Made by a program: the position numbers and the translations under genes. A DNA stretch of 64,000 bases from Brachyhypopomus gauderio (Eukaryota; Chordata; Actinopteri; Gymnotiformes; Hypopomidae), in contig NC_135223.1 in NCBI RefSeq assembly GCF_052324685.1, positions 13,377,130-13,441,129 on the forward strand. The letters run 5' to 3'. This document shows positions 37,401 through 48,511 of this stretch, one piece after another. Position 1 is the stretch's first letter. Every line of letters starts with the position of its first letter. A model generated the notes under the pieces. It made no database searches and was not told the origin of the DNA. It saw only the letters and a program-made list of their open reading frames with translations.

Positions 37401-40400
37401 TGTTCATGAAGGTGGAGTGTGTGTTGATGAAGGCGGAGTGTGTGTTGATGAAGGCAGAGTGTGTGTTCATGAAGGTGGAGGGTGTGTTGATGAAGGCGGA
37501 GTGTGTGTTGATAAAGGTGGAGTGTGTGTTCATGAAGGTGGAGTGTGAGTTGATGAAGGTGGAGTGTGTGTTGATGAAGGCGGAGTGTGTGTTCATGAAG
37601 GTGGAGTGTGTGTTCATGAAGGCGGAGTGTGTGTTGATGAAGGTGGAGTGTGTGTTCATGAAGGCGGAGTGTGTGTTCATGAAGGTGGAGTGTGTGTTGA
37701 TGAAGGCGGAGTGTGTGTTCATGAAGGTGGAGTGTGTGTTCATGAAGGCGGAGTGTGTGTTGATGAAGGTGGAGTGTGTGTTCATGAAGGCGGAGTGTGT
37801 GTTCATGAAGGTGGAGTGTGTGTTGATGAAGGCGAAGTGGGTGTTCATGAAGGTGGCGTGTGTGTTGATGAAGGCGGAGTGTATGTTGATGAAGGTGGAG
37901 TGTGTGTTGATGAAGGCGGAGTGTGTGTTCATAAAGGCGGAGTGTGTGTTCATGAAGGTGGAGTGTGTGTTCATGAAGGTGGAGTGTGTGTTCATGAAGG
38001 CGGAGTGTGTGTTCATGAAGGTGGAGTGTGTGTTCATGAAGGTGGAGTGTGTGTTCATGAAGGTGGAGTGTGTTTTGATGAAGGTGGAGTGTGTGTTCAT
38101 GAAGGTGGAGTGTGTGTTCATGAAGGTGGAGTGTGTGTTCATGAAGGCGGAGTGTGTGTTGATAAAGGCGGAGTGTGTGTTGATGAAGGCGGAGTGTGTG
38201 TTGATGAAGGTGGAGTGTGTGTTCATGAAGGTGGAGTGTGTGTTCATGAAGGTGGAGTGTGTGTTCATGAAGGCGGAGTGTGTGTTGATGAAGGCGGAGT
38301 GTGTGTTGATAAAGGAGGAGTGTGTGTTCATGAAGGTGGAGTGTGTGTTCATGAAGGCGGAGTGTGTGTTGATGAAGGCGGAGTGTGTGTTGATGAAGGT
38401 GGAGTGTGTGTTCATGAAGGTGGAGTGTGTGTTCATGAAGGCGGAGTGTGTGTTGATGAAGGTGGAGTGTGTGTTGATGAAGGCGGAGTGTGTGTTAATA
38501 AAGGTGGAGTGTGTGTTCATGAAGGTGGAGTGTGTGTTGATGAAGGCAAAGTGTGTGTTCATGAAGGTGGCGTGTGTGTTGATGAAGGCGGAGTGTATGT
38601 TGATGAAGGTGGAGTGTGTGTTGATGAAGGCGGAGTGTGTGTTGATGAAGGCGGAGTGTGTGTTCATGAAGGTGGAGTGTGTGTTCATGAAGGTGGAGTG
38701 TGTGTTCATGAAGGTGGAGTGTGTGTTCATGAAGGCGGAGTGTGTGTTGATGAAGGTGGAGTGTGTGTTGATGAAGGCGGAGTGTGTGTTAATAAAGGTG
38801 GAGTGTGTGTTCATGAAGGTGGAGTGTGTGTTCATGAAGGCGGAGTGTGTGTTCATGAAGGTGGAGTGTGTGTTCATGAAGGCGGAGTGTGTGTTCATGA
38901 AGGTGGAGTGTGTGTTGATGAAGGTGGAGTGTGTGTTCATGAAGGCGGAGTGTGTGTTGATAAAGGTGGAGTGTGTGTTCATGAAGGTGGAGTGTGTGTT
39001 CATGAAGGTGGAGTGTGTGTTCATGAAGGCGGAGTGTGTGTTGATAAAGGCGGAGTGTGTGTTGATGAAGGCGGAGTGTGTGTTGATGAAGGTGGAGTGT
39101 GTGTTCATGAAGGTGGAGTGTGTGTTCATGAAGGTGGAGTGTGTGTTCATGAAGGCGGAGTGTGTGTTGATAAAGGCGGAGTGTGTGTTGATGAAGGCGG
39201 AGTGTGTGTTGATGAAGGTGGAGTTTGTGTTGATGAAGGTGGAGTGTGTGTTGATGAAGGTGGAGTGTGTGTTCATGAAGGTGGAGTGTGTGTTGATGAA
39301 GGCGGAGTGTGTGTTGATGAAGGCGGAGTGTGTGTTGATGAAGGTGGAGTGTGTGTTCATGAAGGTGGAGTGTGTGTTGATGAAGGCGGAGTGTGTGTTG
39401 ATGAAGGCGGAGTGTGTGTTCATGAAGGTGGAGTGTGTGTTGATGAAGGCGGAGTGTGTGTTGATAAAGGTGGAGTGTGTGTTCATGAAGGTGGAGTGTG
39501 AGTTGATGAAGGTGGAGTGTGTGTTGATGAAGGCGGAGTGTGTGTTCATGAAGGTGGAGTGTGTGTTCATGAAGGCGGAGTGTGTGTTGATGAAGGTGGA
39601 GTGTGTGTTCATGAAGGCGGAGTGTGTGTTCATGAAGGTGGAGTGTGTGTTGATGAAGGCGGAGTGTGTGTTCATGAAGGTGGAGTGTGTGTTCATGAAG
39701 GCGGAGTGTGTGTTGATGAAGGTGGAGTGTGTGTTCATGAAGGCGGAGTGTGTGTTCATGAAGGTGGAGTGTGTGTTGATGAAGGCGAAGTGTGTGTTCA
39801 TGAAGGTGGCGTGTGTGTTGATGAAGGCGGAGTGTATGTTGATGAAGGTGGAGTGTGTGTTGATGAAGGCGGAGTGTGTGTTCATAAAGGCGGAGTGTGT
39901 GTTCATGAAGGTGGAGTGTGTGTTCATGAAGGTGGAGTGTGTGTTCATGAAGGTGGAGTGTGTGTTCATGAAGGTGGAGTGTGTTTTGATGAAGGTGGAG
40001 TGTGTGTTCATGAAGGTGGAGTGTGTGTTCATGAAGGTGGAGTGTGTGTTCATGAAGGCGGAGTGTGTGTTGATAAAGGCGGAGTGTGTGTTGATGAAGG
40101 CGGAGTGTGTGTTGATGAAGGTGGAGTGTGTGTTCATGAAGGTGGAGTGTGTGTTCATGAAGGTGGAGTGTGTGTTCATGAAGGCGGAGTGTGTGTTGAT
40201 GAAGGCGGAGTGTGTGTTGATAAAGGAGGAGTGTGTGTTCATGAAGGTGGAGTGTGTGTTCATGAAGGCGGAGTGTGTGTTGATGAAGGCGGAGTGTGTG
40301 TTGATGAAGGTGGAGTGTGTGTTCATGAAGGTGGAGTGTGTGTTCATGAAGGCGGAGTGTGTGTTGATGAAGGTGGAGTGTGTGTTGATGAAGGCGGAGT

Positions 40401-43400
40401 GTGTGTTAATAAAGGTGGAGTGTGTGTTCATGAAGGTGGAGTGTGTGTTGAAGAAGGTGGAGTGTGTGTTCATGAAGGCAGAGTGTGTGTTGATAAAGGT
40501 GGAGTGTGTGTTCATGAAGGTGGAGTGTGTGTTGATGAAGGTGGAGTGTGTGTTCATGAAGGCGGAGTGTGTGTTGATAAAGGTGGAGTGTGTGTTCATG
40601 AAGGTGGAGTGTGTGTTGATGAAGGTGGAGTGTGTGTTCATAAAGGTGGAGTGTGTGTTCATGAAGGCGGAGTGTGTGTTGATGAAGGTGGAGTGTGTGT
40701 TGATAAAGGTGGAGTGTGTGTTCATAAAGGTGGAGTGTGTGTTCATGAAGGCGGAGTGTGAGTTGATGAAGGCGGAGTGTGTGTTCATGAAGGTGGAGTG
40801 TGTGTTGATGAAGGCGGAGTGTGTGTTCATGAAGGTGGAGTGTGTGTTGATGAAGGCGGAGTGTGTGTTCATGAAGGTGGAGTGTGTGTTGATGAAGGTG
40901 GAGTGTGTGTTCATGAAGGTGGAGTGTGTGTTCATGAAGGTGGAGTGTGTGTTGATGAAGGCGGAGTGTGTGTTGATGAAGGTGGAGTGTGTGTTGATGA
41001 AGGCGGAGTGTGTGTTGATGAAGGCGGAGTGTGTGTTCATGAAGGTGGAGTGTGTGTTCATGAAGGCGGAGTGTGTGTTCATGAAGGTGGAGTGTGTGTT
41101 CATGAAGGTGGAGTGTGTGTTCATGAAGGCAGAGTGTGTGTTGATGAAGGCGGAGTGTGTGTTCATGAAGGTGGAGTGTGTGTTCATGAAGGTGGAGTGT
41201 GTGTTCATGAAGGCGGAGTGTGTGTTCATGAAGGTGGAGTGTGTGTTGATGAAGGTGGAGTGTGTGTTGATGAAGGCGGAGTGTGTGTTGATAAAGGTGG
41301 AGTGTGTGTTCATGAAGGTGGAGTGTGTGTTCATGAAGGTGGAGTGTGTGTTCATGAAGGCGGAGTGTGTGTTGATAAAGGTGGAGTGTGTGTTCATGAA
41401 GGTGGAGTGTGTGTTGATGAAGGTGGAGTGTGTGTTGATGAAGGTGGAGTGTGTGTTCATGAAGGTGGAGTGTGTGTTGATGAAGGTGGAGTGTGTGTTC
41501 ATGAAGGCGGAGTGTGTGTTGATGAAGGTGGAGTGTGTGTTGATAAAGGTGGAGTGTGTGTTCATGAAGGCGGAGTGTGTGTTGATGAAGGCGGAGTGTG
41601 TGTTGATGAAGGTGGAGTGTGTGTTCATGAAGGTGGAGTGTGCGTTGATGAAGGTGGAGTGTGTGTTGATGAAGGCGGAGTGTGTGTTCATGAAGGCGGA
41701 GTGTGTGTTCATGAAGGTGGAGTGTGTGTTGATGAAGGCGGAGTGTGTGTTCATGAAGGTGGAGTGTGTGTTCATGAAGGCGGAGTGTGTGTTCATGAAG
41801 GTGGAGTGTGTGTTCATGAAGGCGGAGTGTGTGTTCATGAAGGTGGAGTGTGTGTTCATGAAGGCGAAGTGTGTGTTCATGAAGGTGGCGTGTGTGTTGA
41901 TGAAGGTAGAGTGTATGTTGATGAAGGTGGAGTGTGTGTTGATGAAGGCGGAGTGTGTGTTGATGAAGGCGGAGTGTGTGTTCATGAAGGTGGAGTGTGT
42001 GTTCATGAAGGCGGAGTGTGTGTTCATGAAGGTGGAGTGTGTGTTCATGAAGGCGGAGTGTGTGTTCATGAAGGTGGAGTGTGTGTTCATGAAGGCGGAG
42101 TGTGTGTTCATGAAGGTGGAGTGTGTGTTGATGAAGGTGGAGTGTGTGTTCATGAAGGCGGAGTGTGTGTTGATAAAGGTGGAGTGTGTGTTCATGAAGG
42201 TGGAGTGTGTGTTCATGAAGGTGGAGTGTGGGTTCATAAAGGCGGAGTGTGTGTTGATAAAGGCGGAGTGTGTGTTGATGAAGGCGGAGTGTGTGTTGAT
42301 GAAGGTGGAGTGTGTGTTGATGAAGGTGGAGTGTGTGTTCATGAAGGCGGAGTGTGTGTTGATGAAGGCGGAGTGTGTGTTCATGAAGGTGGAGTGTGTG
42401 TTGATGAAGGCGGAGTGTGTGTTCATGAAGGTGGAGTGTGTGTTGATGAAGGCGGAGTGTGTGTTCATGAAGGTGGAGTGTGTGTTGATGAAGGCGGAGT
42501 GTGTGTTCATGAAGGTGGAGTGTGTGTTGATGAAGGCGGAGTGTGTGTTCATGAAGGTGGAGTGTGTGTTGATGAAGGTGGAGTGTGTGTTCATGAAGGC
42601 GGAGTGTGTGTTGATGAAGGCGGAGTGTGTGTTCATGAAGTTGGAGTGTGTGTTGATGAAGGTGGAGTGTGTGTTCATGAAGGTGGAGTGTGTGTTCATG
42701 AAGGCGGAGTGTGTGTTGATGAAGGTGGAGTGTGTGTTGATGAAGGTGGAGTGTGTGTTCATGAAGGCGGAGTGTGTGTTGATAAAGGTGGAGTGTGTGT
42801 TCATGAAGGTGGAGTGTGTGTTCATGAAGGTGGAGTGTGTGTTGATGAAGGCGGAGTGTGTGTTGATAAAGGCGGAGTGTGTGTTGATGAAGGCGGAGTG
42901 TGTGTTGATGAAGGTGGAGTGTGTGTTGATGAAGGTGGAGTGTGTGTTCATGAAGGTGGAGTGTGTGTTCATGAAGGCGGAGTGTGTGTTGATGAAGGCG
43001 AAGTGTGTGTTCATGAAGGTGGAGTGTGTGTTGATGAAGGCGGAGTGTGTGTTCATGAAGGTGGAGTGTGTGTTGATGAAGGCGGAGTGTGTGTTTATGA
43101 AGGTGGAGTGTGTGTTGATGAAGGCGGAGTGTGTGTTCATGAAGGTGGAGTGTGTGTTGATGAAGGCGGAGTGTGTGTTCATGAAGGTGGAGTGTGTGTT
43201 GATGAAGGTGGAGTGTGTGTTCATGAAGGCGGAGTGTGTGTTGATGAAGGCGGAGTGTGTGTTCATGAAGTTGGAGTGTGTGTTGATGAAGGTGGAGTGT
43301 GTGTTCATGAAGGTGGAGTGTGTGTTCATGAAGGCGGAGTGTGTGTTGATGAAGGTGGAGTGTGTGTTGATGAAGGTGGAGTGTGTGTTGATGAAGGCGG

Positions 43401-46400
43401 AGTGTGTGTTGATGAAGGCGGAGTGTGTGTTGATGAAGGCGGAGTGTGTGTTCATGAAGGTGGAGTGTGTGTTGATGAAGGCGGAGTGTGTGTTGATAAA
43501 GGTGGAGTGTGTGTTCATGAAGGTGGAGTGTGTGTTGATGAAGGTGGAGTGTGTGTTGATGAAGGCGGAGTGTGTGTTCATGAAGGTGGAGTGTGTGTTC
43601 ATGAAGGCGGAGTGTGTGTTGATGAAGGCGGAGTGTGTGTTGATGAAGGCGGAGTGTGTGTTCATGAAGGTGGAGTGTGTGTTGATGAAGGCGGAGTGTG
43701 TGTTGATAAAGGTGGAGTGTGTGTTCATGAAGGTGGAGTGTGTGTTCATGAAGGTGGAGTGTGTGTTCATGAAGGCGGAGTGTGTGTTCATGAAGGTGGA
43801 GTGTGTGTTCATGAAGGCGGAGTGTGTGTTCATGAAGGTGGAGTGTGTGTTGATGAAGGTGGAGTGTGTGTTCATGAAGGCGGAGTGTGTGTTGATAAAC
43901 GTGGAGTGTGTGTTCATGAAGGTGGAGTGTGTGTTCATGAAGGTGGAGTGTGTGTTCATGAAGGCGGAGTGTGTGTTGATAAAGGCGGAGTGTGTGTTGA
44001 TGAAGGCGGAGTGTGTGTTGATGAAGGTGGAGTGTGTGTTGATGAAGGTGGAGTGTGTGTTCATGAAGGTGGAGTGTGTGTTCATGAAGGCGGAGTGTGT
44101 GTTGATGAAGGCGGAGTGTGTGTTGATGAAGGCGGAGTGTGTGTTCATGAAGGTGGAGTGTGTGTTCATGAAGGCGGAGTGTGTGTTCATGAAGGTGGAG
44201 TGTGTGTTGATGAAGGTGGAGTGTGTGTTGATGAAGGCGGAGTGTGTGTTAATAAAGGTAGAGTGTGTGTTCATGAAGGTGGAGTGTGTGTTGAAGAAGG
44301 TGGAGTGTGTGTTCATGAAGGCAGAGTGTGTGTTGATAAAGGTGGAGTGTGTGTTCATGAAGGTAGAGTGTGTGTTGATGAAGGTGGAGTGTGTGTTCAT
44401 GAAGGCGGAGTGTGTGTTGATAAAGGTGGAGTGTGTGTTCATGAAGGTGGAGTGTGTGTTGATGAAGGTGGAGTGTGTGTTCATAAAGGTGGAGTGTGTG
44501 TTCATGAAGGCGGAGTGTGTGTTGATGAAGGTGGAGTGTGTGTTGATGAAGGCGGAGTGTGTGTTGATTAAGGTGGAGTGTGTGTTCATGAAGGTGGAGT
44601 GTGTGTTCATGAAGGTGGAGTGTGTGTTGATGAAGGTGGAGTGTGTGTTCATGAAGGTGGAGTGTGTGTTGATGAAGGCGGAGTGTGTGTTGATGAAGGC
44701 GGAGTGTGTGTTCATGAAGGCGGAGTGTGTGTTCATGAAGGTGGAGTGTGTGTTGATGAAGGTGGAGTGTGTGTTGATGAAGGCGGAGTGTGTGTTGATA
44801 AAGGTGGAGTGTGTGTTCATGAAGGTGGAGTGTGTGTTGATGAAGGTGGAGTGTGTGTTGATGAAGGCGGAGTGTGTGTTGATAAAGGTGGAGTGTGTGT
44901 TGATGAAGGTGGAGTGTGAGTTGATGAAGGTGGAGTGTGTGTTCATGAAGGTGGAGTGTGTGTTCATGAAGGCGGAGTGTGTGTTGATAAAGGCGGAGTG
45001 TGTGTTGATGAAGGCGGAGTGTGTGTTCATGAAGGTGGAGTGTGTGTTGATGAAGGCGGAGTGTGTGTTGATAAAGGTGGAGTGTGTGTTGATGAAGGTG
45101 GAGTGTGAGTTGATGAAGGTGGAGTGTGTGTTGATGAAGGCGGAGTGTGTGTTGATGAAGGTGGAGTGTGTGTTCATGAAGGCGGAGTGTGTGTTGATGA
45201 AGGTGGAGTGTGTGTTCATGAAGGTGGAGTGTGTGTTCATGAAGGCGGAGTGTGTGTTGATGAAGGCGGAGTGTGTGTTGATGAAGGTGGAGTGTGTGTT
45301 CATGAAGGCGGAGTGTGTGTTGATGAAGGCGGAGTGTGTGTTGATGAAGGCGGAGTGTGTGTTCATGAAGGTGGAGTGTGTGTTCATGAAGGTGGAGTGT
45401 GTGTTCATGAAGGCGGAGTGTGTGTTGATGAAGGTGGAGTGTGTGTTGATAAAGGTGGAGTGTGTGTTCATAAAGGTGGAGTGTGTGTTCATGAAGGCGG
45501 AGTGTGTGTTGATGAAGGCGGAGTGTGTGTTCATGAAGGTGGAGTGTGTGTTGATGAAGGCGGAGTGTGTGTTCATGAAGGTTGAGTGTGTGTTGATGAA
45601 GGCGGAGTGTGTGTTCATGAAGGTGGAGTGTGTGTTGATGAAGGTGGAGTGTGTGTTCATGAAGGTGGAGTGTGTGTTGATGAAGGCGGAGTGTGTGTTG
45701 ATAAAGGCGGAGTGTGTGTTGATGAAGGTGGAGTGTGTGTTCATGAAGGTGGAGTGTGTGTTCATGAAGGTGGAGTGTGTGTTGATGAAGGCGGAGTGTG
45801 TGTTGATGAAGGTGGAGTGTGTGTTGATGAAGGCGGAGTGTGTGTTGATGAAGGCGGAGTGTGTGTTCATGAAGGTGGAGTGTGTGTTCATGAAGGCGGA
45901 GTGTGTGTTCATGAAGGTGGAGTGTGTGTTCATGAAGGTGGAGTGTGTGTTCATGAAGGCGGAGTGTGTGTTCATGAAGGTGGAGTGTGTGTTCATGAAG
46001 GTGGAGTGTGTGTTCATGAAGGCGGAGTGTGTGTTCATGAAGGTGGAGTGTGTGTTGATGAAGGTGGAGTGTGTGTTGATGAAGGCGGAGTGTGTGTTGA
46101 TAAAGGTGGAGTGTGTGTTCATGAAGGTGGAGTGTGTGTTCATGAAGGCGGAGTGTGTGTTGATAAAGGTGGAGTGTGTGTTCATGAAGGTGGAGTGTGT
46201 GTTGATGAAGGTGGAGTGTGTGTTCATGAAGGCGGAGTGTGTGTTGATAAAGGCGGAGTGTGTGTTGATGAAGGTGGAGTGTGTGTTCATGAAGGTGGAG
46301 TGTGTGTTGATGAAGGTGGAGTGTGTGTTGATGAAGGTGGAGTGTGTGTTGATGAAGGTGGAGTGTGTGTTCATGAAGGCGGAGTGTGTGTTGATGAAGG

Positions 46401-46683
46401 TGGAGTGTGTGTTGATAAAGGTGGAGTGTGTGTTCATGAAGGCGGAGTGTGTGTTGATGAAGGTGGAGTGTGTGTTGATGAAGGCAGAGTGTGTGTTAAT
46501 GAAGGCGGAGTATGTGTTCATGAAGGCAGAGTGTGTGTTAATGAAGGCGGAGTATGTGTTCATGAAGGCAGAGTGTGTGTTGATGAAGGCGGAGTGTGTG
46601 TTCATGAAGGCGGAGTATGTGTTCATGAAGGCGGAGTGTGTGTTAATGAAGGCGGAGTATGTGTTCATGAAGGCAGAGTGTGC
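34481..46683. repeat. Giant minisatellite, 21-bp unit, about 581 copies
   Basis: 12.2 kb of head-to-tail 21-bp units without interruption. The invariant core is TTSATGAAGGYGGAGTGTG, completed by TG to 21 bases. Two sites are frequently two-state: C or G at S, and T or C at Y. Rarer variants (GATAAAGG, TTAATAAAGG, GAAGTTGG, GGCGAAG, GTGTATG, TTTTGATG, TTGAAGAAGG) act as landmarks, and their spacings are exact multiples of 21. Because 21 is divisible by three, frames stay open: 4,142 codons on plus (ECVFMKV type), 4,213 on minus (THSTFIN type), and broken frames of CVHEGGV type. They carry no domain, splice signals or non-repeat body, and I regard none as a gene. Confidence 0.98.
36592..40447. 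repeat. Tandem segmental duplication inside 21-bp array, period 1,953 bp
   Basis: Landmark variants recur 1,953 bp (93 units) apart: GGCRAAGTG at 36592 and 38545, GGCGAAGTG at 37831 and 39784, and the stop-creating GTGTGAGTTGATG at 37548 and 39501. Downstream landmarks TGTTTTGATG and AAAGGAGGAG are 1,911 bp (91 units) apart, showing a two-unit gain or loss between the copies. Confidence 0.85.
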
Positions 46684-47080
46684 CATGTCTGTGGACGGTG
46701 GGGTCAGACAGAGCAGCGGGGAAGACAGCTGCCAGATGTCTGGTAATGTTATGGTTACCACAGACTCTTCATGGAGGAGACGAAAGGCAGAGCGAGAGAG
46801 CCTGGATCGACAAAACGAAAGATTCACGATGCTGTGGTTGAGCTTGCCACCCAGGGAGAGACAGCAAGAGAGAGTGATTACCACAAAATTACACTTGGGT
46901 GCAGAGTGAGCAATCTGTAGGGGGCTATCACAGCAAACACAGCTGACATCCTGAGCAATGCCAGCTAAGGGTGCTGCAGTACCACTGTACCAAACTGTAG
47001 TACCACTGTAGAAACACAGAATAATCAACCAGATCTGGTGATGCTGCTGCCAACATTGACCCATTATTGTTCTTTGTTCC
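46684..47080. other. Non-coding right flank of giant array
   Basis: Open reading continues from the array on both strands by chance. No domain or splice evidence. Confidence 0.5.
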
Positions 47081-47118
47081 TCCCTCTCTCTCTCTATTCC
47101 TCCCTCCATCTCTCTCTG

Positions 47119-47152
<34 letters not shown>

Positions 47153-47390
47153 CCTCCCTCTCGCTCTCTCTCCCTCTCTCTTTGTTCCTCACCCTCTCTC
47201 TCTGTCTGTCTCTCTGTTCCTCCCCCTCTCTCTGTCTGTCTCTCTGTTCCTCCCTCTCTCTCTGTCCCTCTCTACTTCTCTTTCTCCTCTCTTTCTGCCT
47301 TTATCACTTTCTGTCTGTCTATCTATCACTCTCTCTATCACTCTATAATTTCCCCTCTCTCTGGCTCCCTCTCTTTCTATCTGTCCCATT
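47081..47390. repeat. (CT)n-rich imperfect repeat
   Basis: CT-rich with recurrent TCTCTGTTCCTCCC and CTGTCTGTCTCTC blocks. Confidence 0.9.
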
Positions 47391-47523
47391 CGTTCTCTCC
47401 ATGTTTCTCACAGGTTTTTGTATCCAACACTGTGAGCTCCTCTGGGCCTGTGGAGAAGTGTGCAGAAGGACAAAGTCTGCCTGGAGGTACTGACCATAAC
47501 ACAGAACACCCCCCAAATACACG

Positions 47524-47526
<3 letters not shown>

Positions 47527-47593
<67 letters not shown>
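47527..47593. repeat. (CA)n microsatellite
   Basis: A pure CA run of about 67 bases. Confidence 0.95.
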
Positions 47594-47595
<2 letters not shown>

Positions 47596-48511
47596 GAAGA
47601 AAATAAACCATGTTAGTTCTAACCCAGGAAAATATAGACATGGAATATAGACAGAATTCAAAAGGAAATCTTTCTCCCAACCTCTTAACGACAAACGGTG
47701 CAGAATAATACAACTCTAAATATTTTCAGACCGTGCTGTTTTAGCAACAGAAGCAATTTGGTTTAAGTTCCCATGGAAACAGGAATAATTTATTTTGTCC
47801 ATACATACTAATGTCCTACAACATGGATAACACTGTTAACCGCATTACTTTTAATTGAGCCATTTAAGAAGAACTCAGCCAACCTACTGAAATGTGATGC
47901 CTCAACAAACCACAAAACCAGCATGTCCAGTAACACACAGACCATCTGTCCTGCGCCCTGATGTCATAACAGGTTACAACTTGTACTGCTGTCCAACACA
48001 CACATGCTGGTTGCTTCAAGCATCTGTGTGCAGGAGATGCTGGAACCACACGTCATAATCAGCGGCATGAAGACTGACTGTTTAATCTCTCTTTTTCCTT
48101 GTTTTTTGTCCACAGCCTACATGATGTTGGTAAGACAGGACATACTGGTCTTTATTAGAGACAGTAAACACCAGTGGCTGAGCAGTTTAATATTAATCAA
48201 TATGCAGAGTTCATTTTATTAATGAAATGAGGTGTGTTCATGAAATTAGCATGCTTGAATGATTTTGGGTGTGTGAATGAAACAACTTTATATGTGCCAG
48301 AGGATGAGAAAAAAAAGATATGAAAATGTTTCGAATATTTATAATGTGGGAGTTGTAAACATGAAGGACTCAATGGTGCGTAGACCCATATCCACAGCTG
48401 GGAGAGGCAGACCATGACTGCCAAGAGGCATGACCACAAGACTAAAAAACAAAACAACAACCCTAAGAGGGCAGAAGACTCATGTGCAAGGGCAGAATGA
48501 AACCAAACAAA
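47594..48511. other. Non-coding spacer between the two large arrays
   Basis: No supported exon. The motif GGCAGAATGAAA at 48491-48502 is repeated just beyond the far end of the next array (53286-53297). Confidence 0.5.

Noticed and set aside
34468..47109. A giant secreted or structural repeat protein encoded by the 21-bp array
   Set aside because: The frame is open on both strands at once, the codons are stop-robust, the unit is simple and G/T-rich, and there is no signal peptide, domain or splice structure. Better explained as non-coding minisatellite.
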